Shown: in pieces, positions 36,067 through 44,029 of the stretch
How positions within the stretch are numbered: the stretch's first letter is position 1
How the letters are laid out: every line of letters begins with the position of its first letter
Origin: Cohnella sp. WQ 127256
GTDB lineage: Bacteria; Bacillota; Bacilli; Paenibacillales; Paenibacillaceae
Reading direction: 5' to 3'
DNA: 64,000 bases
NCBI RefSeq assembly: GCF_024519285.1
Contig: NZ_JAMZCY010000001.1
Coordinates: 1,426,001-1,490,000, forward strand
Position numbers and translations under genes: made by a program
Notes under the pieces: model-generated
What the model was told of the DNA's origin: nothing
Database searches by the model: none
What the model saw: the letters and a program-made list of their open reading frames with translations, nothing else

Positions 36067-37110
36067 TTAGAATACAAGCTGACTCCAGGTTTTATTCAAC
36101 CATTCAGCAAACAACTCTTCCTCTTCGAACTGCGGATAATGAGCAGACTTTTCGAAAATAACAAATTCCTTATTCGGTGCTTCTAGCACATCAAAGTATT
36201 CTCTTGCCGCATTTACAGATGTCATATAATCAAATTGTCCCATGACAAAATACACGGGTACCTCAAGTCTATCGACTATGGTAGTAATATTATTTTTCGA
36301 TTCTTCATCCAACAAGATTTCTTGCGACAATGAAACCCCTTTTAAATAACGAATGATATCTAGTAAGTTATACTCCCGATTAAAGAGAAACCCTGTGTAA
36401 TAATCTTTATTATCATCAATTAGTCTTGCTGCTCCACCATATTTTCGAATCATGTCTCTGGGAGTAAGTTGATCCCCTTGTTCTATTGGACCTCGAAGTT
36501 GTTCTAATCGTTCCACATCCTTTAAATTGCCGGCTAGCTTTGCCTGCTCTATGGAATAATTCAAACCGTCCAATTCGCTTTTCACTTGATCGGCAACCTG
36601 TCCGATACCCATATAAGCAACAAATTTGTCAGGTCCTTTAGCTGCAGCTTTCATCCCAATGTATGTACCAAAAGAATGACCTATCAGCAACACTTTCTCC
36701 TGTCCCAATTCCTTTTCAATATAATCTGTTAATGCCAACAAATCATCTACGAGCAAGTCTGTTGATAGATTGGAGTAGTCCTCATAAAAATGATACGATT
36801 TGCCGCTTCCTCGTTGATCATAATGTACGATTGTAAAATTTTTCTCAAGCAAATCTTGATACTTCCGTACATAAGGAATTTCAGAGCAGCCTGGACCGCC
36901 ATGCACAAATATCACTACCGGATTGCGCCGGTCCACTCCCCTAATCATGACTTCATGCTTCGAGCCATTGATTTCGATCTGTTCTAATGAGCTTATGCTG
37001 TTATCGCCTGCAATTCGAGGTGTCCATGTCGGGAAAAACAATCCGATTGTAACAAGCAAAGCAATAATTAAAATCGTTATCTTAACTATCTTTATGCTTT
37101 TTCTTTTCAA
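36067..37110 (-). CDS. Membrane-anchored alpha/beta hydrolase, proline iminopeptidase-like
   Basis: The 347-residue protein has a short basic N-terminus and one membrane helix (IVKITILIIALLVTIGLFF). The hydrolase domain has oxyanion-hole HGGPGCSE, DQRGSGKS, nucleophile elbow GHSFG, acid QFDYM and catalytic His in SAHYPQFEEE. This fits the S33 (proline iminopeptidase) group. The ATG at 37135-37137 includes the ribosome site in its coding frame; TTG 37110 lies 6 bases after AAGGAGG and is preferred. Substrate unknown. Confidence 0.85.
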   Translation of the reverse strand: MKRKSIKIVKITILIIALLVTIGLFFPTWTPRIAGDNSISSLEQIEINGSKHEVMIRGVDRRNPVVIFVHGGPGCSEIPYVRKYQDLLEKNFTIVHYDQRGSGKSYHFYEDYSNLSTDLLVDDLLALTDYIEKELGQEKVLLIGHSFGTYIGMKAAAKGPDKFVAYMGIGQVADQVKSELDGLNYSIEQAKLAGNLKDVERLEQLRGPIEQGDQLTPRDMIRKYGGAARLIDDNKDYYTGFLFNREYNLLDIIRYLKGVSLSQEILLDEESKNNITTIVDRLEVPVYFVMGQFDYMTSVNAAREYFDVLEAPNKEFVIFEKSAHYPQFEEEELFAEWLNKTWSQLVF

Positions 37111-37137
37111 TTGACGCCTCCTTGATCGCTTTAACAT

Positions 37138-37345
37138 TCAAGCCCTAATTACAATTGCTGGCTTACTAAATAATAATAGAGCCCCTTCACACGAAGCAAC
37201 TCTCCTCTGAATCATTCTTTCTGATTCGGTGTCGAGAGCGCTCGTAGCTTCATCGAATACAAGTAGTGGAGGATTACCAAGAAGTGCTCTTGCAATCACT
37301 ATTCTTTGACTTTGCCCGCCACCGCTATTTGTAATAGACCATTTC
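37138..37345 (-). pseudogene. Fragment of an ABC exporter ATPase
   Basis: About 65 residues resemble the C-terminal part of a peptide-exporter ATPase: [37 protein letters not shown]. The Walker A half and the membrane domain are absent, and after VASCEGA the sequence loses the H-loop and stops. It directly follows a fragment of a PpiC-type protein, so this appears to be a deletion relic of a peptide-export locus. Confidence 0.75.
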
Positions 37346-37471
37346 CCCTCTTTGTCTCGCCTTATTTTGTAAAACAGAAAATGCTTGATTGTTCTTAGCA
37401 TAACGTAATACTTCATTTAGGTTAATAGGCTGACCATCTATTGTAATCGCGATAATCTCGTTTAGAAACAT
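37325..37471 (-). pseudogene. Fragment of a peptidyl-prolyl isomerase-like peptide-export protein
   Basis: Starting at ATG 37471, the 48 residues include [20 protein letters not shown]. This resembles the start of PpiC-like proteins that accompany NHLP-type peptide export transporters (an IDGxPIxLxEALxYAK pattern). The frame ends as it runs into the ABC ATPase fragment. Similarity is by memory and short, so the call is tentative. Confidence 0.45.
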
Positions 37472-37636
37472 ATCCACAACCTCATTTATTTTCCTATTAT
37501 TGAAGCAAAAATCACCCCGAAACAGCATAGGTATCGACTGCCCATACATTTGTATAAAAAAATGAATTTTGATAATATTACAGACTGACGTTAAGATATT
37601 TTACAGCTACGATTGTACAGAGAGAGGTATTGCTTG

Positions 37637-38839
37637 ATGAAAAAACCATTGAAAGAACAAAAAACAGTTTTACTCATTCTATTAAGTAATATATTCATTG
37701 TTTTTCTAGGAGTCGGACTTATCGTCCCTGTTATGCCATCCTTTATGAATATGATGCATTTATCAGGCCAATCGATGGGTTATCTTATGGCGGCCTTTGC
37801 GTTTGCACAATTACTCATGTCTCCCCTTGCAGGACGATGGATTGACACTTTTGGCAGAAAGAAAATGATCGTAATCGGCTTATTCCTCTTCAGTATATCA
37901 GAGGTGATCTTTGGATTAGGCACACACATATCCGTGCTTTATTTATCTAGAATTCTTGGTGGTATTAGTGGTGCATTTATTATGCCAGGTGTAACTGCTT
38001 TTGTTGCAGATATTACCTCAATAGAGGAAAGGCCCAAAGCGATGGGTTATATTTCTGCTGCTATTAGTATCGGTTTTATTATTGGCCCAGGTATCGGAGG
38101 TTTTATTGCTGAGCTGGGTGTGCGTGCCCCATTCTACTTTGCTGCTGGCTTCGCATTAATAACATGTATTTCATCTCTATTTATTTTAAGAGAGCCACTA
38201 ACCAAACAGGAGCTTCTGGAAATCACTCAGCTCAAAAAAGGTACCAGCTTTGTAACTGATCTGAAACGATCCATTCATCCACAATACTTTATTGCCTTTA
38301 TTATTGTGTTTGTACTGGCCTTTGGTTTATCAGCATACGAAACCGTATTTAGTCTGTTTTCAGATCATAAATTTGGTTTCACTCCACGAGATATCGCTAC
38401 CATTATTACAATAAGCGCAATCTTTGGGGTTGTCGTTCAGGTCTTTATGTTTGGTAAAATGGTTGATCTATTAGGTGAAAAGAAACTCATCCAAATATGC
38501 TTAATTGCTGGCGTATTTTTTGCGGTAGTCTCCACCATGATCTCCAGCTATTTAGCCATTTTGCTAGTAACTTGCTTCATCTTTCTCGCATTTGACTTGC
38601 TGCGACCCGCATTAACGACCTATTTATCAAAAACGGCTGAAAAAGAACAAGGATTTGTTGCTGGAATGAACTCCACATATACAAGCTTGGGTAATATTGT
38701 CGGGCCCGCATTAGGCGGTATACTATTTGATGTAAACATCAACTATCCGTATCTCTTTGCCGCTGTCATCATGTTTATTGGTCTTCTCATTACAATAATG
38801 TGGAAAGAAAAACAATTAGCTAGCAGCTTGGTAAAATAA
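37637..38839 (+). CDS. MFS multidrug efflux transporter, NorA/Bmr-like
   Basis: The 400-residue 12-helix DHA1 transporter has FIVFLGVGLIVPVMPSF at helix 1, motif A AGRWIDTFGRKKMIVIG and motif C AISIGFIIGPGIGGFI. This is close in pattern to NorA/Bmr pumps that export fluoroquinolones and dyes. The longer frame starts at TTG 37613, but GAGAGG within it is the ribosome site for ATG 37637. It is monocistronic with its own terminator. Confidence 0.9.
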   Translation: MKKPLKEQKTVLLILLSNIFIVFLGVGLIVPVMPSFMNMMHLSGQSMGYLMAAFAFAQLLMSPLAGRWIDTFGRKKMIVIGLFLFSISEVIFGLGTHISVLYLSRILGGISGAFIMPGVTAFVADITSIEERPKAMGYISAAISIGFIIGPGIGGFIAELGVRAPFYFAAGFALITCISSLFILREPLTKQELLEITQLKKGTSFVTDLKRSIHPQYFIAFIIVFVLAFGLSAYETVFSLFSDHKFGFTPRDIATIITISAIFGVVVQVFMFGKMVDLLGEKKLIQICLIAGVFFAVVSTMISSYLAILLVTCFIFLAFDLLRPALTTYLSKTAEKEQGFVAGMNSTYTSLGNIVGPALGGILFDVNINYPYLFAAVIMFIGLLITIMWKEKQLASSLVK

Positions 38840-38869
38840 AATGTGGAACGACCTACTTTAAAATAAAAC

Positions 38870-38917
38870 AAGGGTTACTCTCAAGCAGTGGGTTCAACTG
38901 CCTTTAGAGTAACCCTT
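38870..38917 (+). terminator. Terminator of the NorA-like gene
   Basis: Perfect 12-bp arms AAGGGTTACTCT (38870-38881) and AGAGTAACCCTT (38906-38917), about 30 bases after the stop codon, followed by CGTTTATT. Confidence 0.8.
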
Positions 38918-38974
38918 CGTTTATTATGGCTCCAGAATTTCCTTCAGTCTAGAATTTTCCCTGCACTCGTTAAA

Positions 38975-39187
38975 TCAATAAAATTCATGTTTCAGAGCTT
39001 CTGTATTCAACAACCGAATGATCATGACAACCATGTCTTCTCTCGTAATCGTCGCATCCGGGTTTAATGTGCCAGCATCATATCCCTTCACTATTCCATG
39101 CTGCGCTAATGTTTCTATGGCATCCTTTGCCCAGTGTTGATGTATATCCGCAAATCCAGACTCCAGAAACCTGATTGATGAGAAATA
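38975..39187 (-). pseudogene. SLH domain remnant
   Basis: In one minus-strand frame, with no start codon, the sequence reads FADIHQHWAKDAIETLAQHG, IVKGYDAGTLNPDATITRED and MVVMIIRLL before TGA 38975-38977. This is a complete single S-layer homology domain and the normal C-terminal end of an SLH protein. The upstream frame stops at 39188-39190. The rest of the gene is missing. Confidence 0.8.
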
Positions 39188-39307
39188 TCAAATTTTTGAT
39201 TGAGAATGGCTTCCCGTTATGAAGTAAATATGGATTGCTCGATATGCGTGTTTATGGATCTACGGGTGGGGTGTTCAATTCATTCACGATATACACACAT
39301 CAACTCA

Positions 39308-40000
39308 TTAAGGCTCAACCGATTCGGCTACCTTCATTGCCTCATCACCCGAAATCGGACCGGACAAGCTATACTGAATGCCGTCAACCACCCAGAACAG
39401 CTCCGTGAACTCGGCTTGCTCGAAAATAAAGCCGTCCGCTCCGCCCACTTTGGTCTGTGTGAACAGGTCCGTCGGGAACACCGCCGGCATGCGGCTCGCG
39501 CTGAACGTCACCGTCTTATCACCCGAGCTGTATGTGAAGTTCAAATCTCTGAGCGGTTGGTCCTTCATTCCCACGCCGAAGATCTCAGCCAGCTTGAAGC
39601 CTTCCGGGGCTACTTGAGGAACATGTACACCGGAACCGAAAGCTGTTTTTGTTGCTTCCGCCGTTCCGAATGGAGTTGTAATCAATTGGGACAACTCCGA
39701 ACCTGTGGCTCCTCCGATTCCGGGCAGCACGGTTCCCGACGAATTATCCGTTGGCGTCGGTACTGCGGCGGGCTCTCGCATCATCGGAAATCCCGTCACT
39801 ATGACGACTGCCGCGACCAGCGCTGCCGCTCCTGCAAGCCAGGCTTTCGGAAGAACGAATCGGCGGCGGCTTCTCTGTTCCCCGGCGGCTTGCTCCCTGA
39901 TCTTCTGTTTAACGCTATCGCTCAATTCCATTTTAGAAAACAACATATCATCCGACTCCTTTTGCAAATGTTGACGTAAATTACGCTCCATGTCCGTCAT
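39308..40000 (-). CDS. Membrane anti-sigma factor-like protein (DUF4367-type C-terminus)
   Basis: The 230-residue protein has a cytosolic N-terminus (DMERNLRQHLQKESDDMLFSKM, in pieces), one membrane helix (AWLAGAAALVAAVVIVTGF) and an extracellular domain. In the latter, APEGFKLAEIFGVGM, FTYSSGDKTVTFSASRM and WVVDGIQYSLSG fit DUF4367. It starts at ATG 40000 behind AAGGAGGAG and overlaps the ECF sigma gene by 20 bp. It therefore is very likely the cognate anti-sigma factor, holding the sigma at the membrane. Together with the sigma gene it looks G+C-richer than its surroundings. Confidence 0.85.
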   Translation of the reverse strand: MTDMERNLRQHLQKESDDMLFSKMELSDSVKQKIREQAAGEQRSRRRFVLPKAWLAGAAALVAAVVIVTGFPMMREPAAVPTPTDNSSGTVLPGIGGATGSELSQLITTPFGTAEATKTAFGSGVHVPQVAPEGFKLAEIFGVGMKDQPLRDLNFTYSSGDKTVTFSASRMPAVFPTDLFTQTKVGGADGFIFEQAEFTELFWVVDGIQYSLSGPISGDEAMKVAESVEP

Positions 40001-40544
40001 CGGTTATCTCCTCCTTACGCATTTCCCGAGCCAACGCCTCGCGCGCCCGGTGCAGTCTGTTTCTCACGGTACCCTCGGGCGACGACGTCGCTTTCGCAAT
40101 TTCCCGTGTGTCCAAGTCCAGATAATAATATAAATACAAAGCCTCCTGATACGGCAGAGGCAGACGCAGCATATGCCGCAAAATCTCGCTTTTCTGCAAT
40201 CTTTTAAGCGCTTCTTCTTCCACGTTGAATGTCCGTTCCCGCTCCATCCTGCTGGGATCGGTCGGCTGTTCCGTAAACATCCGCACGCCCATCTTGTCCC
40301 GGCAAACGTTGATGGCGATCGTCGTCAACCAGGTTTTAACCGCGCTATCTCCACGAAACGAGTTCCAGTTGCGATAAGCGCGAAGGAATACCTCCTGACT
40401 GATATCCTCGGCAAAATGCCGATCGCCAGTATAAAAATAAGCGGTGCGCATGACCGTCGAGCCATAGCTTTCCATCAGCTGCTCTAAAGCTTGAGATGGA
40501 TCTTTCGGGAAATTTTCCTTGTTATTCGAGCCGGCCGGCTTCAC
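39981..40544 (-). CDS. ECF-type RNA polymerase sigma factor
   Basis: The 187-residue protein has sigma region 2 (YFYTGDRHFAEDISQEVFLRAYRNW, seen about residues 37-62) and region 4 (RLPLPYQEALYLYYYLDLDTREIA, SSPEGTVRNRLHRAREAL). It starts at GTG 40544, 7 bases after GGAGGTGAT. It is in an operon with the anti-sigma gene. ECF sigma factors usually control their own promoter; I could not identify a convincing -35 AAC/-10 pair upstream. Confidence 0.92.
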   Translation of the reverse strand: MKPAGSNNKENFPKDPSQALEQLMESYGSTVMRTAYFYTGDRHFAEDISQEVFLRAYRNWNSFRGDSAVKTWLTTIAINVCRDKMGVRMFTEQPTDPSRMERERTFNVEEEALKRLQKSEILRHMLRLPLPYQEALYLYYYLDLDTREIAKATSSPEGTVRNRLHRAREALAREMRKEEITDDGHGA

Positions 40545-40886
40545 TGAATTATCACCTCCACCTTATTAGACGGCTTGAGCACATTTTTCGCTGCACTGCG
40601 CTTTAAATCTGACAGTCCATTAAAGTTTTTGCGAATTTGAGCTTAAGTCCCCATACTCCTTCTAGCTTGAATTTCATACGATGAAAAGCCACATGAACAG
40701 TATGCCTGTTAGATGCGGCTTTTCGACTTCATCTTCGGTTTAAAAAATCCCCAATATCCGTTTATACTAACACTATTTTCTCTACATGACCTCTTCGCTG
40801 CCAGCGAAGCGCTCTACCACCTAGGGGTATTACACTACCATATTTATAAAACAAGTCATTGATTCCTTATTGTAGACCACCGAGAC
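40545..40886. other. Intergenic region with orphan hairpin and tRNA-like fragment
   Basis: No gene. It holds a terminator-like hairpin (GAAAAGCC 40683-40690 with GGCTTTTC 40717-40724, containing a second small stem AACAG/CTGTT) that no neighbouring gene clearly needs, and the tRNA-like fragment at 40787-40825. The sigma promoter should lie at its left side. Confidence 0.5.
40787..40825 (-). pseudogene. tRNA-Ala(GGC)-like fragment (D-arm half and anticodon arm)
   Basis: On the minus strand the bases read like the middle of a tRNA: CTAGGTGGTAGAGC, then a perfect anticodon arm CTTCG-CTGGCAG-CGAAG with anticodon GGC, then AGGTCA. Acceptor and T arms are missing. The anticodon loop equals that of the intact tRNA-Ala at 45089-45162. 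Confidence 0.5.
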
Positions 40887-41159
40887 ATGCTAGCCGCCGA
40901 TGGGGAACCTGTTGTATATTCACCAGAAGTTGCTGAGAAAGCAGTTGAGTTTCAGCAGAAACTCTTAAGGTCAACAAAGAAAGTCGCCGTCCTATGCAAC
41001 TCTGAGTTTATGGTTCATAACCTTCGGCATGTAACAAAAGAGAGCGGTATACATGATCATTCCAATCAGCTGTTTGGGAAAGACAAAGACATGGTACAGC
41101 AAGCCTATGAACTTCTCGGCATTAACGGAAATGATCTAATTAAAGAAAAGAAGCACTAG
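40887..41159 (+). CDS. Hypothetical protein, possibly STAS-like fragment
   Basis: 90 residues: PVVYSPEVAEKAVEFQQKLL, KKVAVLCNSEFMVHNLRHV, then a helix and LFGKDKDMVQQAYELLGI. The beta-alpha pattern is like the second half of a STAS-type domain seen in Paenibacillus hypothetical proteins. The ribosome site is poor and an in-frame stop lies only 27 bases upstream of the ATG, so the N-terminus may be lost. It lies in a zone of decayed genes. Function unknown. Confidence 0.4.
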   Translation: MLAADGEPVVYSPEVAEKAVEFQQKLLRSTKKVAVLCNSEFMVHNLRHVTKESGIHDHSNQLFGKDKDMVQQAYELLGINGNDLIKEKKH

Positions 41160-41185
41160 AGCCGCCAAAGATTAGCTGGCGGCTC
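41159..41185. terminator. Terminator hairpin after the 90-residue ORF
   Basis: Perfect 9-bp arms GAGCCGCCA (41159-41167) and TGGCGGCTC (41177-41185), beginning at the stop codon. Confidence 0.65.
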
Positions 41186-41320
41186 CATTCGGTATTTGAG
41201 TCAATTCTTGACGTTGATGTTGTTCAGAAGATGCTTCCAGATGGAAAGTCCATCTTCGACCCCAGCATAATACGTAGATTCTTTTTCTATTGTGTGCCGA
41301 TAGTTAAGGACTTCTTCCCA

Positions 41321-41497
41321 TTAAAGGATGAGTTGATATAACTGTGGAACTAATTGGGCTTTCAACTGCTTCTCCAACTCGATTTGCCGTAGCCGTAATG
41401 GTTCGATCTCTGGCGATTTCCCAGCTATTCTAGCCCGTTCAATAAAGCGCAAATCAAATGCTGGTTTGAACCATTCTGGTAATGAGTGTAGTTCCAA
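41321..41497 (-). CDS. Small protein behind an SD-sequestering hairpin, unknown
   Basis: Assuming TTG 41497, 7 bases after GGGAGGGG, the product has 58 residues: ELHSLPEWFKPAFDLRFIE then a helical, Gln/Leu/Arg-rich end (RLRQIELEKQLKAQLVPQLY). I do not recognise it. Its leader forms a hairpin that buries the ribosome site and resembles the leader of the next small gene upstream (41607-41849). The gap of 109 bases between them contains the hairpin. Confidence 0.5.
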   Translation of the reverse strand: MELHSLPEWFKPAFDLRFIERARIAGKSPEIEPLRLRQIELEKQLKAQLVPQLYQLIL

Positions 41498-41502
41498 AAC
41501 AA

Positions 41503-41551
41503 AATCCCCTCCCAAGGTAAAAGTTCGTTGATCTTACCGTAGGAGGGGATT
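41503..41551 (-). promoter_or_regulatory. Leader hairpin masking the ribosome site, copy 1
   Basis: Arms at 41503-41520 and 41534-41551 pair at 16 of 18 positions with a 13-base loop. In the minus-strand RNA the 5' arm carries CCCCUCC and the 3' arm carries the CUUGGGAGGGG ribosome site of the gene at 41497, so the fold would block translation. Confidence 0.6.
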
Positions 41552-41606
41552 GTTTTCAATATGCAGTTTTGGTGCGTCTTCATGGTCTCGATTTAAGCTA
41601 AACAAT

Positions 41607-41849
41607 TTACTGTTTTCGCCATTCGGCGATTAGATCATCGCGTATGGATCGGAAGCTCTTAATTTCTGCCATGAGCTCTAGACGCCGCCCCTGAGTCGTA
41701 CTCGCTTGGCTATGCTCAAGGGCGAGCTTGCAATGCTTTCGGGTAATGGATAGGAGCATCTGAGTCTGTGTATCGTCCAGTTCAATGCCGACTAGAGAAC
41801 TGCTATTAGATTCAAGATCATTGCTACAAATATGAGAAACTGCGGTCAT
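41607..41849 (-). CDS. Small protein behind an SD-sequestering hairpin, unknown
   Basis: ATG 41849 lies 6 bases after GGGAGGG and gives 80 residues, rather than the longer frame from 41882 that runs through the hairpin. The product is hydrophilic and helical: SLVGIELDDTQTQMLLSITR, then ALEHSQASTTQGRRLELMAE and a basic end. I do not recognise the family. It is the first of two small genes with matching leaders; function unknown. Confidence 0.5.
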   Translation of the reverse strand: MTAVSHICSNDLESNSSSLVGIELDDTQTQMLLSITRKHCKLALEHSQASTTQGRRLELMAEIKSFRSIRDDLIAEWRKQ

Positions 41850-41851
41850 TT

Positions 41852-41906
41852 GGAACCCTCCCAAGGAACAAGTTTGTTGCATGTTACCTTGGTTGGGAGG
41901 GATTCC
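41852..41906 (-). promoter_or_regulatory. Leader hairpin masking the ribosome site, copy 2
   Basis: In the minus-strand RNA GGAAUCCCUCCCAA (5' side, 41893-41906) can pair with UUGGGAGGGUUCC (41852-41864), burying the ribosome site of ATG 41849. Between them is CAACAAACUUGUUCC, matching CAACGAACUUUUACC in copy 1, so the two leaders are homologous. Confidence 0.6.
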
Positions 41907-42231
41907 ACAAGCTCTTTTTCAATTCTTTTTGAGCAATACTGTCACATCTCATCTATTCCTTGCGAACCATCAATATTACACATTCGACATGTGTCTAGTG
42001 TTTAAAAATAGTTAAAACAAAAACAGCATTTGTTGCTAGTTGCACTGCCCCTACCTTGGTCAAGGAAATCTACCAAAAATTGATAATAATGATCTCTTCA
42101 TATATAATTAAAAAATCAACTTTACCAACAATTCAATATTGGGGTTTAGTAAAGTCCTGAAAACTACGAATTTTCAACAAGAGTAGTCGCTCTTTAGCTG
42201 CTATGATTTCTAGACAAGGAGAAGCATTACT
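41883..42231. other. Intergenic region before the PhnB-like gene
   Basis: No gene seen. It contains the outer arm of the second leader hairpin and copy A of the dispersed repeat (about 41928-42003). The AT-rich part 42080-42180 probably holds the promoter of the gene at 42232, but no clear -35/-10 pair was settled. Confidence 0.4.
41928..42003. repeat. Dispersed intergenic repeat, copy A
   Basis: About 75 bases reading TGAGCAATACTGTCACATCT, CATCTATTC, CATCAATATTA and CGACATGTGTCTAGTG. It aligns with copies at 42670, 44862 and 44966. Confidence 0.55.
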
Positions 42232-42633
42232 ATGAGAATAACTCCCCACTTAAGTTTTGATGGGAAGTGTGAAGAAGCCTTTCTTGAATATCAACGAATC
42301 TTGGGCGGAAAGATAGCCACGATGTTGAAGTATGGGGATTCCCCTATGGCAAAAGAGGTAGCTCCAGATTCGCATAATCGAATTATACACGCTACTCTTC
42401 AAATTAATGATTTTACGCTTGCTGGAGCGGATACATTACACGGAGAATATAAGAAGCCTCAAGGTGTTTTTGTTATATTAAATTTCCCTGAGCAACTAGT
42501 AGCGAAAAAGATTTTCGATTCATTATCGGTTGGGGGAGAAGTGTATTTACCCTTTGAAGAAACGTTTTGGTCCGCAGGTTATGGTATATTAGTCGATCGA
42601 TTTGGCGTTCCTTGGAAAATAAATTGTGACTAA
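42232..42633 (+). CDS. PhnB-like VOC (glyoxalase superfamily) protein
   Basis: The 133-residue protein has the PhnB/YjdN layout: ITPHLSFDGKCEEAFLEYQRI at the start, IIHATLQINDFTLAGAD in the middle, and VYLPFEETFWSAGYGILVDRFGVPWKIN at the end (read in pieces). Such proteins have a VOC fold, are usually homodimers, and mostly lack a known substrate. ATG 42232 follows AAGGAG by 9 bases. It is monocistronic. Confidence 0.9.
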   Translation: MRITPHLSFDGKCEEAFLEYQRILGGKIATMLKYGDSPMAKEVAPDSHNRIIHATLQINDFTLAGADTLHGEYKKPQGVFVILNFPEQLVAKKIFDSLSVGGEVYLPFEETFWSAGYGILVDRFGVPWKINCD

Positions 42634-43018
42634 TCACCAATTCCCTTCTGCAGCCACATATCAAATTCCTTGAGCCAACCTGCCACATCACATCTATTCT
42701 TTCAGCACTATCAATATTAGACACTCCACATGTGTAGGGTGCTATGACCTACATACCTACTGTCACTTTTAGCATTGCTGCTTCTACTATTAACTCAACT
42801 CTCTGCTGTACCAGTATGCGCGACACACATCACCGTATTACTCCAACGGCGAATAATTTTAGGGCACTCTTGACGGGTGCCCTAGGCTGTGTAACGAATT
42901 TTATTTGCTCTTCAACATGAATCCTCTTATAGCTTCCTTCTGGCAATTCTCAACAGTCGAGCGTACCAAGTGCATTCACTTCTAAAATCACCAGTCTGCA
43001 ACTCCCTGTTATACTTCT
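42634..43018. other. Intergenic region with repeat B and a small hairpin
   Basis: No gene seen. It has repeat copy B (42670-42752) and a terminator-like hairpin AGGGCAC (42861-42867) / GTGCCCT (42877-42883) between the convergent PhnB-like and HAAS genes. Confidence 0.45.
42670..42752. repeat. Dispersed intergenic repeat, copy B
   Basis: Reads CACATCTATTC, CAGCACTATCAATATTA, GACACTCCACATGTGTAGGG and TGCTAT. The right end forms a weak hairpin (ACACTCC / AGGGTGC). Confidence 0.55.
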
Positions 43019-44029
43019 TCACTTGAGAAACTTCAAAATGGCCTTCCCTCTGCCAAAGAGATTCACAGCCATAAAGACGATGATTATAGCTAGAGCAGTT
43101 CTCCACAAGTTTCTGATGAAGGTTCCTACATCACCGCTAATATCTGTACTCGAAATTGCTTCTGAAATGGCCGAGTTGTTAATAAGTGTCGTGTCCTGAA
43201 CCATGATAAGCAAGAGTACAATAACAGCGATAGACAGCAACGATTCAGCAACGACTGTAAATAGGGTATACCTTTTGCCGATAAGGACATAAAGACTTAT
43301 AACCATAACAAGCATTATCTCAATGTTCCAAAAAATCATGTAGTCCGCCAATCTGTCTAGAGAAAGGATTTGCAAAAAACCTGAATCTTGGTCTCCTGCT
43401 CGATTATAATAAATCCCTATTTTTTCAGCAAAAAAATTGAAGACAACAAGCGTCAATACGGAAATAATGATTGTAGTTATCAATCCTGAATATTTGATTT
43501 GTACATGGGATTTCGGAATGGCTTCCAGTTTGGATGGATGCCAGGCTGAATTCATTTTCTTTTTCAAGAAATCTTTTCCTCGTGCGTTGCCAAACCATTG
43601 TATAAGAAAAAAACTAATTGTCACCAAACCAAAGACATGAATCCCTTGATTAACTATCTCCACCAAGAGGCGGAAAATAAACCCGAAATAATTATAACTC
43701 TCTGATAGCTCTGGAGTTTTATTTGTTATCAATGAAAATATCCCTATAGCCGCGAGGATTAAACATATTTTCAAGACAAGCTTATACGTATCAAACAAGC
43801 CTGGACCTATCAGATAGTTTGCATCTTTACGGTACTTGCACGCAAATTCTCGAGGCTCACCAAGCTCAAGTAAGATCTCGTCTATTTGTTGTTCTGTTGG
43901 CGTTTCTCCATCTGCTCGCTCTTCAATTATGTCCTCTATCGTCGATCGAATTTCCTTCTTGATATCTTCTCTATGTGACTTTGGTAAGTGTTTGCCTACT
44001 GCGTAAACGTACCTATCCACTTTCACCAT
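43019..44029 (-). CDS. HAAS-domain membrane protein, PadR partner
   Basis: The 336-residue protein begins with a cytosolic HAAS-type helical domain of about 75 residues (VDRYVYAVGKHLPKSHREDI, IDEILLELGEPREFACKYR). About six membrane helices follow. HAAS proteins (DUF1700-like) are almost always encoded next to PadR regulators, whose activity they are thought to control. The ATG shares bases with the PadR stop (TAATG), so the pair is translationally coupled. Confidence 0.85.
   Translation of the reverse strand: MVKVDRYVYAVGKHLPKSHREDIKKEIRSTIEDIIEERADGETPTEQQIDEILLELGEPREFACKYRKDANYLIGPGLFDTYKLVLKICLILAAIGIFSLITNKTPELSESYNYFGFIFRLLVEIVNQGIHVFGLVTISFFLIQWFGNARGKDFLKKKMNSAWHPSKLEAIPKSHVQIKYSGLITTIIISVLTLVVFNFFAEKIGIYYNRAGDQDSGFLQILSLDRLADYMIFWNIEIMLVMVISLYVLIGKRYTLFTVVAESLLSIAVIVLLLIMVQDTTLINNSAISEAISSTDISGDVGTFIRNLWRTALAIIIVFMAVNLFGRGKAILKFLK

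Noticed and set aside
39200-39979. A 259-codon plus-strand open frame
   Set aside because: It is the shadow of the G+C-rich anti-sigma gene on the other strand; composition is Arg/Cys-rich and low-complexity.
41503-41551. An ordinary terminator for the 80-residue gene
   Set aside because: The hairpin covers the next gene's ribosome site and is repeated with a conserved loop before the other gene, so a leader role fits better, though termination is not excluded.
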